From: Brevibacillus brevis NBRC 100599
GTDB taxonomy: Bacteria; Bacillota; Bacilli; Brevibacillales; Brevibacillaceae
Assembly: GCF_000010165.1 (NCBI RefSeq)
Contig: NC_012491.1
Location: 3,541,501 to 3,605,500, forward strand
Direction: 5' to 3'
Length of the DNA: 64,000 nt
Position numbers and translations under genes: made by a program. A model generated the notes under the pieces. It ran no database searches. It saw nothing but the letters and a program-made list of their open reading frames with translations, and had not been told where the DNA came from. How positions within the stretch are numbered: position 1 is the first letter of the stretch; each line of letters begins with the position of its first letter. This document shows, in pieces, positions 16,051 to 24,441 of the stretch.

Positions 16051-16737
16051 ATGATTGGAATATTAGCAGGAATGGGTCCAAAATCTACTGGGCCATTTGT
16101 AGATAAAGTAGTAGACCAGTGCCAAAAGATATATGGAGCAATAAATGACATTGATTTCCCTCACATGATGATTTATTCATGTCCAACGCCTTTCTACATT
16201 GATAAGCCTCTCAACCATACGGACATGGAAATGGCAATTATTAATGGGGCTCGCAGACTTGAAAAAACAGATGTTGATTTTATTGCCATCCCATGTAATA
16301 CGGCACATATCTATTTTAACCAAATAAAGAACTCAGTTTCAGTTCCCATATTAAACATGATTGATGAAACAATAAGAGAAATACCAAAAAACTCAAAAAA
16401 GGTAGCTCTTTTAGCCACCAATCCAACGGTTCAGTCTGGAATATTTCAAGATGCTTTAGTGAGAGAAGGTTATGATTTTTTACATCAAGATCGTTGGCAA
16501 ACCTGCGTGAATCAAATAATAGCAAAGATTAAACAAGGTCAAATCGATGAGTCCCTTCTATTATGGGATGAATTCTATTCAGAATTAGCTGAAACGATTG
16601 ATACCGCTATCATTGCATGTACAGATTTAAATGTTGTTACAGATAAAATATCCAATGATATTTCCTTTGTTGATTCATCAACTTGTCTCGCTCAAGCCGT
16701 TGTACATAAATATTTATCATTAATGGACAGAGGTTAA
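16051..16737 (+). CDS. aspartate/glutamate racemase family protein
   Basis: 228 residues; ATG 16051 follows AGGGGGT. MIGILAGMGPKSTGPF is the family N-terminus. The two catalytic cysteines are in IPCNTAH (Cys82) and IACTDLN (Cys190), so a two-base racemase is possible. Its nearest relatives are RacD/YgeA-type enzymes that interconvert L- and D-amino acids. It is a single gene with its own terminator, in an AT-richer island segment than the flanking relics, suggesting separate acquisition. Confidence 0.88.
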   Translation: MIGILAGMGPKSTGPFVDKVVDQCQKIYGAINDIDFPHMMIYSCPTPFYIDKPLNHTDMEMAIINGARRLEKTDVDFIAIPCNTAHIYFNQIKNSVSVPILNMIDETIREIPKNSKKVALLATNPTVQSGIFQDALVREGYDFLHQDRWQTCVNQIIAKIKQGQIDESLLLWDEFYSELAETIDTAIIACTDLNVVTDKISNDISFVDSSTCLAQAVVHKYLSLMDRG

Positions 16738-16834
16738 TCTTTCCTATTAGATGAAAGTTTTTAGTTCATGGTCTCCGTTCGGCCCTAAATCAAACCACTG
16801 TGGGAACACAAATGAAGTAGCCATAACAGGAATA

Positions 16835-16872
16835 GCCGGTAATCCTTAGCGTACAGGATACCGGCCTTTTTT
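16835..16872 (+). terminator. terminator after the racemase
   Basis: GCCGGTA-ATCCT pairs with AGGAT-ACCGGC, followed by CTTTTTT at 16866-16872. A strong plus-strand terminator about 100 bases after the stop. Confidence 0.8.
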
Positions 16873-16885
16873 GATCAAACGGGGC

Positions 16886-17440
16886 TTAGTCCGCATTTTG
16901 TTGGCGGACCCCTTGCAGAAGCATTTTATCTGTTGCTCGGTCAAGTAGCGTAAAGACTAACCACGGCAATTCCTCCAGAACGCCTTTCGGATTGTCTATT
17001 AGCCTCTGTTTCCATTTGTCAGGATCGTTTAACAATCCTTTTGCAGCAAGGCTGTCAATTGCCTTCAAGCCTGCTTCGCGCTCCCATTCCTCCAGCTTTA
17101 ATTCTGGTTGTTCTTTATCCACAGAGTTGCCAGACTTATCGACATCATACTGGTGAAGGTTATACGTTTCGATCAAGTTGATCAGTTTCTGTGGATAGGT
17201 CGGATCAGTCGCATACCCGCCTTCTTTGATCTTCTGGCAGGCTATCTTGTAATCAGCCCCAAGGACGCCATGGTATCTAGTAGGTTTGTCCCTTGTACCG
17301 TTCAGGATAAGGGCTGAGTGATCGGCAATCGATTCGGCCCAGTTATTGTATTTCTGGAATTCCGCGCTTGTTTTAATTGGGGTCGATCCTACATACTCCG
17401 TAGTCGGCATGTGAACGCTGCCCGCGGTGCCGGTTCCTTT
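16886..17440 (-). pseudogene. phage lysin (glucosaminidase type), N-terminally deleted
   Basis: The open frame starts as KGTGTAGSVHMPTTEYVG and continues FQKYNNWAESIADHSALI, YHGVLGADYKIACQKIKEGG, YATDPTYPQKLINLIETY, then a 70-residue tail. This is the second half of a FlgJ/LytG-type N-acetylglucosaminidase; the first half with the catalytic Glu (normally ILESGWG-like) is absent. Its edge is fused to the holin frame at a run of seven A (minus strand, 17438-17444). An ATG at 17410 could start a 174-residue product, but it would lack the active site. Confidence 0.75.
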
Positions 17441-17710
17441 TTTTCACAAATGTCTGCTTCCAAAGCTGGTGCCCCAGTGTTGCGATCCCAGCAGCAAGAA
17501 TACCCTGAATCGTTGCTTGAACACTAATGGCTCCCATAACTCCCCAGGCTAGTCCAACGCCGCTTACAGTTAGAAGCATGGAATCAGCCAGTCTGCTACC
17601 TTCGGTGTTTTCTTTAGAATCACGCCAACAAACAGGAGCGCGACTACAACAATCAATACTTCATCCAACAAGTATTCGTTGGCTAATGCCAACAGGTCCG
17701 TTTCTTTCAT
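17441..17710 (-). pseudogene. phage holin, frameshifted and fused to lysin
   Basis: From ATG 17710 (behind AAAGGTGG) the frame gives MKETDLLALANEYLLDEVL, IVVVALLFVGVILKK, ADWLIP, then a frameshift near 17580 into MLLTVSGVGLAWGVMGAISV, GILAAGIATLGHQLWKQTF, VKK. Two to three hydrophobic segments and small size are typical of phage holins. It then joins the lysin remnant out of frame at the A run. Inactive. Confidence 0.7.
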
Positions 17711-17733
17711 ACTGAACATCCACCTTTCAAGAT

Positions 17734-18016
17734 TTAGTTCTCGTCATCGAGACGATCAAGCCGTTTGTGCGCTTGCTTTGTAGACTCTTCCACGCGAGTT
17801 ACACGTTCGCTCAGTTCGTCGAACCGTTTCCCTTGCGCTTCTGATCAAGGCGGATATCATCTACCCCACGCTTAATAAACTCGATATCCGCCCGTTGAAG
17901 GGCGTCAGCGCTCGCCTGCTGTGCGATATTGCCCTTGAACGCCCTGCCCACCCAAGCAGGATTCCACTGATTGCGGCTGCTACCGTGATGAAAGGTGTCC
18001 ATGTTGCAAAGTCCAT
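17734..18016 (-). pseudogene. XhlA-like phage lysis accessory protein, frameshifted
   Basis: ATG 18016 follows AGGAGG. The three frames join as MDFATWTPFITVAAAISGIL, LGWAGRSR / GNIAQQASADALQRADIEF, IKRGVDDIRLDQK / RFDELSERVTRVEESTKQAH, KRLDRLDDEN. Two frameshifts are needed (near 17955 and 17828). One membrane helix plus a coiled coil with a heptad-like tail is the XhlA/haemolysin layout found before holin and lysin. Order and spacing (23 bases before the holin) match a phage lysis cassette. Confidence 0.7.
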
Positions 18017-18049
18017 ACCTGCATCCTCCTAACCCCACCCCCTGGGGGC

Positions 18050-18086
18050 AAAAGATAAGGAGCCGCAATTAGCAGCTCCCCATGAA
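18050..18086 (-). terminator. hairpin after the hydrolase fragment
   Basis: On the minus strand GGAGCTGC, loop TAATT, then GCGGCTCC with one mismatch, followed by TTATCTTTT. Confidence 0.5.
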
Positions 18087-18091
18087 AATAG

Positions 18092-18323
18092 CTATGCGAT
18101 TTTTAAGAGATGGTTGGATTTAACCAGATCTCCCGGTGTTACTTTCCCCAACTCATCAGGCGTTAAATTAATGCCTGCGGCAGCAAACATTCGGTCCACT
18201 GTCTCCGAGCAATTCAAACGATGAGGCGCATCACGGATCGGCAACCGCGTGAGCAGATACAGCCCGTTTGTAATCGTCTGCCAGAAGTCGTAGGGCGTGC
18301 CGATGTGGGCAAAAATGATAAGC
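18092..18323 (-). pseudogene. papain-like/NlpC-type phage hydrolase, C-terminal fragment
   Basis: The minus strand reads LIIFAHIGTPYDFWQTITNG, LYLLTRLPIRDAPHRLNCSE, TVDRMFAAAGINLTPDELGK, VTPGDLVKSN and stops at 18092. IGTPYDFW and LNCSETVDRMFAAAGI (Cys in the NCSE context) are typical of permuted papain-fold (YiiX/NlpC-like) proteins seen in phages. The 5' end is cut at the 87-bp repeat; the gene shares about 15 bases with it. Confidence 0.6.
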
Positions 18324-18393
18324 CTCTTAAAAAATCAAAATTGCCCACCAAATAGAAAACCCCTCGCACCTACAGGCACAAGGGGTTTCGCTT
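18307..18393. repeat. right copy of 87-bp repeat, putative att site at glnA
   Basis: Plus-strand bases 18308-18355 encode GKNDKPLKKSKLPTK and a stop, the counterpart of GKNVKILKKTKLPTK at 3476-3523. The rest (18358-18387) is the glnA terminator: AACCCCT pairs with AGGGGTT. The repeat ends one base before the glnA stop codon at 18395. It is the genuine chromosomal site, with a second integrase tail attached. Confidence 0.75.
18358..18387 (-). terminator. glnA terminator
   Basis: On the minus strand AACCCCT, a 16-base loop, AGGGGTT, then TTCTATTT, beginning eight bases after the glnA stop. It overlaps the att repeat. Confidence 0.75.
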
Positions 18394-18394
18394 A

Positions 18395-19729
18395 TTAGTA
18401 AGCAGTCATGTATTGCTCGCGCTCCCAATCGTGAACGCGTGTGCGGAACATATCCCACTCAATTTCTTTCGCTTCAATAAAGTGTACCAATGCATGCTCG
18501 CCCAATGCTTCGCAAATTACCGGATCTGCTTTCAGGCACTCGATTGCTTCCTTCAAAGTAGCAGGCAAGTTCTCGATTCCGTTTGCTTCGCGGTCTTGCT
18601 CGGTCATCACGTAGATATTGCGATCAATAGCAGCTGGTGGTGTAAGCTTGTTTTTGATTCCGTCCAAACCAGCTTTCAGCATAACTGCCAACGCCAAGTA
18701 TGGGTTCGTTGCAGGGTCTGGGCTGCGTACTTCAATACGCGTGCTCAAGCCTCTGGACGCAGGGATACGGATCAATGGAGAGCGGTTTTTCGCAGACCAA
18801 GCTACGTAGCAAGGAGCCTCGTAACCAGGAACCAAACGCTTGTAAGAGTTTACGAGCGGGTTCGTGATCGCAGTAAAGCTGCGAGCATGCTGCAAAATAC
18901 CTGCCAGGTAATGCTTGGCTGTTTGGCTCAGTCCCATTACATCGGACTCGTCATAGAAAGCATTTTCTTTCCCACGGAACAGCGATTGGTTCGCGTGCAT
19001 ACCGGAACCTGCTACACCGTACAGCGGTTTTGGCATGAAAGTCGCATGCAGACCATGTTTTTGCGCGATGGTTTTAACAACCAGTTTGAACGTCAAGATT
19101 TGGTCAGCTGCTTGGAGTGCATTCGCATACTTGAAGTCGATTTCGTGTTGACCTGGAGCTACCTCGTGGTGAGATGCTTCCACTTCAAAGCCCATTTTTT
19201 CCAGCGTCAAAACGATATCTCGACGGCAGTTTTCACCGGAGTCGAGTGGAGCAAAGTCGAAGTATCCGCCTTGGTCATTCAGATCCAGCGTAGGCTCACC
19301 TTTTGCATCCAGCTTGAACAGGAAAAACTCAGGCTCTGGACCTACGTTGAAAGCTGTGAAGCCCATTTCTTCTGCTTCTTTCAAGGCACGCTTCAAGATA
19401 TAGCGCGGGTCTCCTTCGAATGGAGAGCCATCTGGCATATGGATATCACAGATCAGACGTGCAATCTTGCCAAACTCATTGCCCCACGGGAATACTACCC
19501 ATGTATCCAGATCTGGTACCAGGTACATGTCGGATTCCTCGATGCGAACGAAGCCTTCGATGGAAGAACCATCAAACATCATTTTGCCATCGAGTGCTTT
19601 TGGCAATTGGGACAGCGGGATTTCTACGTTTTTAATGATCCCCATCAGATCGGTAAACTGCAGTCGAATATACCTTACGTCCTCTTCTTTGGCCATGCGC
19701 ATGATGTCTTCTCTTGTAAACTTGCTCAC
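18395..19729 (-). CDS. glnA: glutamine synthetase, type I
   Basis: 444 residues, the usual length of GSI-alpha enzymes. ATG 19729 follows GGAGGAGA. It makes glutamine from glutamate, ammonia and ATP. Seen: [20 protein letters not shown] near residues 50-68 with the Arg used in feedback inhibition, [11 protein letters not shown] for the ATP/Glu site, [11 protein letters not shown], and [16 protein letters not shown]. The adenylylation Tyr loop of Gram-negative enzymes is not expected in this subtype. It is the second gene of glnR-glnA, 35 bases after glnR, and should be repressed by GlnR when nitrogen is plentiful. Confidence 0.98.
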   Translation of the reverse strand: MSKFTREDIMRMAKEEDVRYIRLQFTDLMGIIKNVEIPLSQLPKALDGKMMFDGSSIEGFVRIEESDMYLVPDLDTWVVFPWGNEFGKIARLICDIHMPDGSPFEGDPRYILKRALKEAEEMGFTAFNVGPEPEFFLFKLDAKGEPTLDLNDQGGYFDFAPLDSGENCRRDIVLTLEKMGFEVEASHHEVAPGQHEIDFKYANALQAADQILTFKLVVKTIAQKHGLHATFMPKPLYGVAGSGMHANQSLFRGKENAFYDESDVMGLSQTAKHYLAGILQHARSFTAITNPLVNSYKRLVPGYEAPCYVAWSAKNRSPLIRIPASRGLSTRIEVRSPDPATNPYLALAVMLKAGLDGIKNKLTPPAAIDRNIYVMTEQDREANGIENLPATLKEAIECLKADPVICEALGEHALVHFIEAKEIEWDMFRTRVHDWEREQYMTAY

Positions 19730-19764
19730 ATTTCTCTCCTCCAGTCTCTATATCGGCTTTCTAT

Positions 19765-20175
19765 CTAGTGGAAGAAGCGGGAAAGCTCTCCACGTATCAA
19801 TGCACCCTCGCCATGGCGAGTGGCATCGCGATACATAATCTGTTGCCTTAGGAGCTGATGCAGCTCTTTGTCGGACATGTCCTTGCGTTTCTCTTCGGAC
19901 GTCGTAGTAATCTCTGTTTGTTCCATAGCAGGCTCTTGCATTTGCAGGACTTGCTTGATCCCTGCAATATTCAGTCCTTTTTCAATCAGAGCCTTGATTT
20001 CCAACAAACGATCTACGTCGTTGAAAGAAAAGAGCCTCTGCTTCCCTTCTGTGCGGGCGGGCTGAATCAGGTCGTTTTGTTCGTAATAACGGATTTGCCT
20101 CGCAGTGAGATCCGTCAGCTTCATGACGATCCCAATGGGGAAGAGGGCCATATTCCGGCGAAGGTCATCACTCAT
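19765..20175 (-). CDS. glnR: nitrogen regulator GlnR, MerR family
   Basis: 136 residues; ATG 20175 behind AGGAGG. MerR-type winged helix at residues 12-80 (PIGIVMKLTDLTARQIRYYE, LFSFNDVDRLLEIKALIEKG). The C-terminal tail (QLLRQQIMYRDATRHGEGAL, IRGELSRFFH) is the segment that senses feedback-inhibited glutamine synthetase. It represses its own operon at the boxes 20243-20286. Gene order glnR-glnA is as in Bacillus. Confidence 0.96.
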   Translation of the reverse strand: MSDDLRRNMALFPIGIVMKLTDLTARQIRYYEQNDLIQPARTEGKQRLFSFNDVDRLLEIKALIEKGLNIAGIKQVLQMQEPAMEQTEITTTSEEKRKDMSDKELHQLLRQQIMYRDATRHGEGALIRGELSRFFH

Positions 20176-20209
20176 GACTTGTCCCTCCTGTTTCGTATTT
20201 CTTAGTCTT

Positions 20210-20286
20210 ATTCTATTTTATAACAAAATCTCTGTCAATAGATGTTAGATAATATTACACGAAAAGTTATGTACAGTTTTCTTACA
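20210..20286 (-). promoter_or_regulatory. glnRA promoter with two GlnR/TnrA boxes
   Basis: Minus strand -35 TTGACA (20233-20238), 17 bases, -10 TAGAAT (20210-20215). TGTTAGATAATATTACA (20243-20259) matches TGTNA-N7-TNACA perfectly, right upstream of -35. TGTACAGTTTTCTTACA (20270-20286) matches with one mismatch. This is the layout of Bacillus glnRA control. Confidence 0.85.
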
Positions 20287-20287
20287 T

Positions 20288-20323
20288 AAAAAAACGACAT
20301 CCTCCATCATCCAGAGAATGCCG
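20288..20323 (-). terminator. terminator after the ynbB-like gene
   Basis: On the minus strand CGGCATTCTC pairs with GAGGATGTCG (two G-T pairs), followed by seven T at 20288-20294. Confidence 0.75.
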
Positions 20324-20343
20324 CCATTCCTTGCGTTTTTATC

Positions 20344-21621
20344 TTATTCACCCGGTATTTCGAGCAAGCCTTTTTCCAGCATCCCATTCAACGCCGTCAA
20401 AATTCCCACTTTTACGTGCGAGTACGTCAAACCGCCTTGAACGAAGCCCAAGTACGGTGGACGAATCGGACCATCTGCCGAAAACTCAATGCTGGCCCCT
20501 TGAATAAACGTACCGGCTGCCATAATCACAGGATCAGCGTATCCAGGCATTTCGCTTGGATACGGAGTGACGTGGGAATCGACTGGTGCTGCTTTTTGTA
20601 TCCCTTGGCAAAACGTGATCAATCGTTCAGCACTGCCGAATTCCACGGATTGAATCAGGTCGGTTCGCGGCTCATGCCACAGCGGATTCGTTTTGAAGCC
20701 CAAACGCTCCAGCATTGCTGAAGAGAATACCGCTCCCTTTAAAGCTTCTCCCACGACGTGTGGAGCCAAGAAGAAGCCTTGGTACATCTCCAGTAGCGAG
20801 TAGAGCGATGCACCGCCCTCTGCACCAATTCCAGGTGCTGCCATCCGATACGAAGCAAGCTGAACCAAATCCTCGCGTCCTACTATATAACCGCCTGTTT
20901 TGACCAAGCCGCCACCCGGGTTTTTGATGAGAGAGCCTGCCATGATATCTGCACCTACGTGCAATGGCTCTTGCTCCTCCGTGAACTCTCCGTAGCAGTT
21001 GTCTACAAATACGATCAGATCAGGCTTGATTTCTTTTACAACCCGAATCATTTCTTGGATTTTCGCAATGGTGAAAGAAGGTCGATCTGCATAGCCTCGC
21101 GAACGTTGAATCCCGATGACCTTCGTCTTTGGTGTAATCGCTTGTGCGACTGCAACAAAATCAATTTCACCTTCTGGCGTCAAAGGCACGTAGCTATAAC
21201 CGATGCCGTAATCCTTGAGTGAGCCCTGCCCTTCGCCGCGCACACCTACTACTTCTTCCAGCGTATCGTACGGTTTGCCCGTAATATAGAGAAGATCGTC
21301 GCCCGGACGAAGAATACCAAACAAAGAAATCGCGATCGCATGCGTACCCGAGATGATATGATTGCGCACCAAAGCGGCTTCTCCACCAAACACTTCGGCG
21401 TAAATCGATTCTAACGTTGCACGTCCAGAATCATCGTAGCCATAGCCTGTGGATGTTGAAAAATGAAATTCATTGACTTCATGCTTTTGAAAGGAACGCA
21501 ATACTTTCAGTTGATTCGTATCCACCAAAGCGGAAATTTGACGGTGTCTCTCTGAGATTGTCGCTTCCACCTCAAGTACAAGAGGACGAAGCTTTTCTCC
21601 ATGGGAAAAATATGAAAACAT
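20344..21621 (-). CDS. YnbB-like PLP-dependent enzyme (methionine gamma-lyase/aluminium resistance family)
   Basis: 425 residues. A fold-type I PLP enzyme: FHFSTSTGYGYDDSGRATLE, HIISGTHAIAISLFG, IVFVDNCYGEFTEEQEP and the likely Schiff-base Lys in AGSLIKNPGGGLVKTGG. The family is called aluminium resistance or methionine gamma-lyase-like (YnbB in B. subtilis); the true substrate is not established. It lies eight bases after hflX, and the order hflX-ynbB-glnR-glnA is the conserved Bacillus arrangement. Confidence 0.9.
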   Translation of the reverse strand: MFSYFSHGEKLRPLVLEVEATISERHRQISALVDTNQLKVLRSFQKHEVNEFHFSTSTGYGYDDSGRATLESIYAEVFGGEAALVRNHIISGTHAIAISLFGILRPGDDLLYITGKPYDTLEEVVGVRGEGQGSLKDYGIGYSYVPLTPEGEIDFVAVAQAITPKTKVIGIQRSRGYADRPSFTIAKIQEMIRVVKEIKPDLIVFVDNCYGEFTEEQEPLHVGADIMAGSLIKNPGGGLVKTGGYIVGREDLVQLASYRMAAPGIGAEGGASLYSLLEMYQGFFLAPHVVGEALKGAVFSSAMLERLGFKTNPLWHEPRTDLIQSVEFGSAERLITFCQGIQKAAPVDSHVTPYPSEMPGYADPVIMAAGTFIQGASIEFSADGPIRPPYLGFVQGGLTYSHVKVGILTALNGMLEKGLLEIPGE

Positions 21622-21628
21622 CTGTTAC

Positions 21629-22921
21629 TTACCAACTCTCTTCAACAGTCTCTGGTTTATCCAGGAGGAATGGAGCAATCCTGCCGTATATCGGATTATC
21701 CTTGTTCACGCGGACGGTGATCAAGTAGGCCGCTTCCTCTTCATTAAATTCTTGTTCCATCTCTACCCCATCCCGATGCAAAAGGGAGAGAATGTCTCCA
21801 CGTTCGACGGGAACGCGCAGTTTCATCGCATTGAAAGATTGAAGTGCAAATGACTCAATCCGGGTGAGCAGTTGCTTCAGGTCATCTTCCCGCATGGCAG
21901 AAATCAAAATCGATTCGTCTGCACGCGGCAAGTAAGAACCCTCTGTAAGCATATCTGCCTTGTTGAAAACGACTAAATGCGGAATTTCTTCTGCTTTTAG
22001 CTCGCGCAAAATCTTGTCGACAACTTCCATGTGTACTTGGAAATCAGGGTGATGACTATCCACCACATGCAGGATGAGATCTGCTTCCTTAACACCTTCC
22101 AGCGTCGAACGGAATGCAGCGACCAGACTCGTTGGCAAGTCTTGAATAAAACCAACCGTATCCGTCAATAGCACATCCAGTCCACTCGGCAGCTCCAATT
22201 GCCTGGTCGTCGGGTCCAAAGTGGCAAACAGTTTGTCTTCCTGCAACGTGTTTGCATTCGTAAGCTTGTTGAGGATCGTCGATTTCCCAGCGTTCGTATA
22301 GCCGACTAACGCAATCTGGAACACATTGTTTTTCTTCCGACGCTCCCGATGCAATTGTCTCGTCCGAACGGTATCCTCTAATTGCTGCTTGAGTTCACTG
22401 ATCCGCTTCCGAATATGGCGACGATCGCTTTCCAGCTTGGTTTCACCTGGACCACGCGTACCGATACCGCCTCCGAGACGGGAAAGCTGCTTCCCTTGCC
22501 CGGCAAGCCGCGGCAGCAAGTAGTTGTACTGCGCCAGCTCTACCTGAATTTTCCCTTCACGCGATTGTGCACGCCCTGCGAAAATATCCAAAATGAGCTG
22601 CGTGCGATCAATCACTTTGCAATCAAATACTTTATCCAAATTACGAGTCTGGCTCGGAGACAACTCATCGTTGAAAATGATGACATCTACATCCAGCTCT
22701 TCAGCCCTCTGCGCGATTTCATCAATTTTTCCTGTCCCCAAATACCAGGCAGAATCAACCCGGTCCCGATTTTGCGTGATGACGTCCAGTACTTCTACAC
22801 CAGCAGTATCGGCCAGCTCATGCAATTCTTCCATGGAAAGACGGGTTCTTTCTTCATCCCGATTATCTAAATAGCAACCAACCAGTATGGCTGTTTCTTG
22901 CGTTTTGATCAGATCGTTCAC
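21629..22921 (-). CDS. hflX: ribosome-associated GTPase HflX
   Basis: 430 residues from GTG 22921, nine bases after AAGGGG; an upstream in-frame extension to 22990 has no ribosome site. N-terminal HflX domain (AILVGCYLDNRDEERTRLS, SAWYLGTGKIDEIAQ, FNDELSPSQTRNLDKV), a basic linker, and a G domain with G1 GYTNAGKST, G3 DTVGFIQDLP and G4 NKAD. The protein splits stalled or hibernating 70S ribosomes in stress. Co-oriented with the YnbB-like gene. Confidence 0.96.
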   Translation of the reverse strand: MNDLIKTQETAILVGCYLDNRDEERTRLSMEELHELADTAGVEVLDVITQNRDRVDSAWYLGTGKIDEIAQRAEELDVDVIIFNDELSPSQTRNLDKVFDCKVIDRTQLILDIFAGRAQSREGKIQVELAQYNYLLPRLAGQGKQLSRLGGGIGTRGPGETKLESDRRHIRKRISELKQQLEDTVRTRQLHRERRKKNNVFQIALVGYTNAGKSTILNKLTNANTLQEDKLFATLDPTTRQLELPSGLDVLLTDTVGFIQDLPTSLVAAFRSTLEGVKEADLILHVVDSHHPDFQVHMEVVDKILRELKAEEIPHLVVFNKADMLTEGSYLPRADESILISAMREDDLKQLLTRIESFALQSFNAMKLRVPVERGDILSLLHRDGVEMEQEFNEEEAAYLITVRVNKDNPIYGRIAPFLLDKPETVEESW

Positions 22922-23006
22922 CGATTCACGCCCCTTCCTGATTATCATACCACATTTTGCCCAAAACGTTACGACAGCGGGGCATGCCAACTGAAATCAA
23001 CTTGTA

Positions 23007-23924
23007 TCATGGGTTACCTGGCGCTTTCTCTAAGAAAAGCTCCTTGACGAAAAGCGGAATCACTTTGCTTATCGCTTTGCGGAGCTCCTTCTCATCGTAT
23101 CCATCAGGCAGGGAATCCGCCTCTTCCTTGAAGAGATCTTCTTGAATGCGGAGATTCAGATTTTTCAGGATAACCCCCATGTCTTTTACACCAAAGGTCT
23201 CTTCCATTACACCTTCGTCAATTAATTTGTAAAGAAACTTTTCCACGCGCGCGCGCGTTACATACTGCTCTACGAACAACACTTCTCCTGACTTCGGTTG
23301 ATTCGGGTCTTTCGGTGGCTTTAGACGTTTGACTTCACTAAATACATCCGTGACGATCTTAACAAATAACTGTCGCCCAAAGCGATCTCGGTAATCGGCA
23401 TTTTTCACGACAATGCCCTCACCGATTTCTTCATCCCGGAGCTTGCCACCTAGCGCTGTTTTGCCGACAAACGATTTGAGATGCTCTTCCCCGTGATATT
23501 CCCCCTGATAAAAGACCGGTACAAGATGCAAGCCAAGTCGCTGCGCCTCCCTTTCCACGATAGCGAAATCCACATATTCGCAGGCTACGGTATCGTATAG
23601 ATCAAATAAAAAGAACTGCTTTTCATACTGAGGATATTTAATTTTATGCGGATTCAACCACTCTCCGAAATAAACCATGCCCGCCAGGACTTCCTCTTTT
23701 GGGAGCTGTTGTGTCCATTGAAAAAAGCCATGCAAATTCTCTTCCTCGTGTAATTCCAGATTTCGAGAGAATGCCCGGATGCTTTTTGTTTCTTCATCGT
23801 ATCGAAAGCTTGCATTCGCCCCGTCAAGCTTTTCTTGAATAATAATGAAATTCCCTTCGTTGAATACACCTTCTGTCGTTTGATGTCCGAAACGTATGAC
23901 GTCCGTATATTTCTTTTGTTCCAT
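23007..23924 (-). CDS. RNA ligase, Rnl2-type nucleotidyltransferase
   Basis: 305 residues from ATG 23924, six bases after GGAGG. The adenylation motif I is IQEKLDGANASF with the reactive Lys near residue 32; motif IIIa appears as QFFLFDLYD, motif IV as EGIVVKN and motif V as QLFVKIV. It should form a ligase-AMP intermediate and join RNA ends, as T4 Rnl2-like enzymes do. A long charged C-terminal region (about 215-305) is extra. No toxin or phosphatase partner gene is adjacent; it sits between hflX and an inserted IS. Its physiological role is unknown. Confidence 0.85.
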   Translation of the reverse strand: MEQKKYTDVIRFGHQTTEGVFNEGNFIIIQEKLDGANASFRYDEETKSIRAFSRNLELHEEENLHGFFQWTQQLPKEEVLAGMVYFGEWLNPHKIKYPQYEKQFFLFDLYDTVACEYVDFAIVEREAQRLGLHLVPVFYQGEYHGEEHLKSFVGKTALGGKLRDEEIGEGIVVKNADYRDRFGRQLFVKIVTDVFSEVKRLKPPKDPNQPKSGEVLFVEQYVTRARVEKFLYKLIDEGVMEETFGVKDMGVILKNLNLRIQEDLFKEEADSLPDGYDEKELRKAISKVIPLFVKELFLEKAPGNP

Positions 23925-24111
23925 CTTAATCCTCCGCATGTTTGGTAAAGCCCTTTATTTTGGAAGATTATATCATATTATGGAATTTTGAATGGGATTC
24001 CTTGAAGAAAACAGAACGACCATCACTCTTCATCTGAAGTGCACCCCTTAGAATAGACATTGGAAAAACCCCTAGGTTAATCCGATGTAATTCTAGGGGG
24101 TGCTTTTCGTC

Positions 24112-24441
24112 ATGGCAGTGAAAGGACACAAATGTAAACATTATCCAGAATCACTCAAGGTAGAAGCGGTTCGCTTGCACGTGGAAGAAGGATGGAGCTA
24201 CAGAAAGATTGCAGAACACCTAGGGGTCCAGGATAAATACCGCGTCAGAACTTGGATGAGAAAGTATCGTGAAAATGGAGATGCATCATTCAAGGACGGG
24301 CGTGGAAATCCTCATCGGGTTGAAACGGAGCAGGACCGGGAAATTCGGCGTCTACAACTGGAGGTAGATGTCTTAAAAAAGTGGTTACAAATCTTGAATC
24401 GGGAGGGTTGCAAAACAAGCACATCGTCGTTGACGAGCTAA
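24112..24441 (+). CDS. IS3-family transposase, OrfA
   Basis: 109 residues from ATG 24112, behind AGGGGGTG. HYPESLKVEAVRLHVEEGWS and YRKIAEHLGVQDKYRVRTWM form the helix-turn-helix that recognises the IS ends; RRLQLEVDVLKKWL is the leucine-zipper-like segment. At A6G (24375-24381) ribosomes can slip -1 into orfB to give the full transposase. Confidence 0.92.
   Translation: MAVKGHKCKHYPESLKVEAVRLHVEEGWSYRKIAEHLGVQDKYRVRTWMRKYRENGDASFKDGRGNPHRVETEQDREIRRLQLEVDVLKKWLQILNREGCKTSTSSLTS

Noticed and set aside
18413..19768. 451-codon open frame on the plus strand
   Set aside because: Antisense to glnA across its whole length; no ribosome site or domain.
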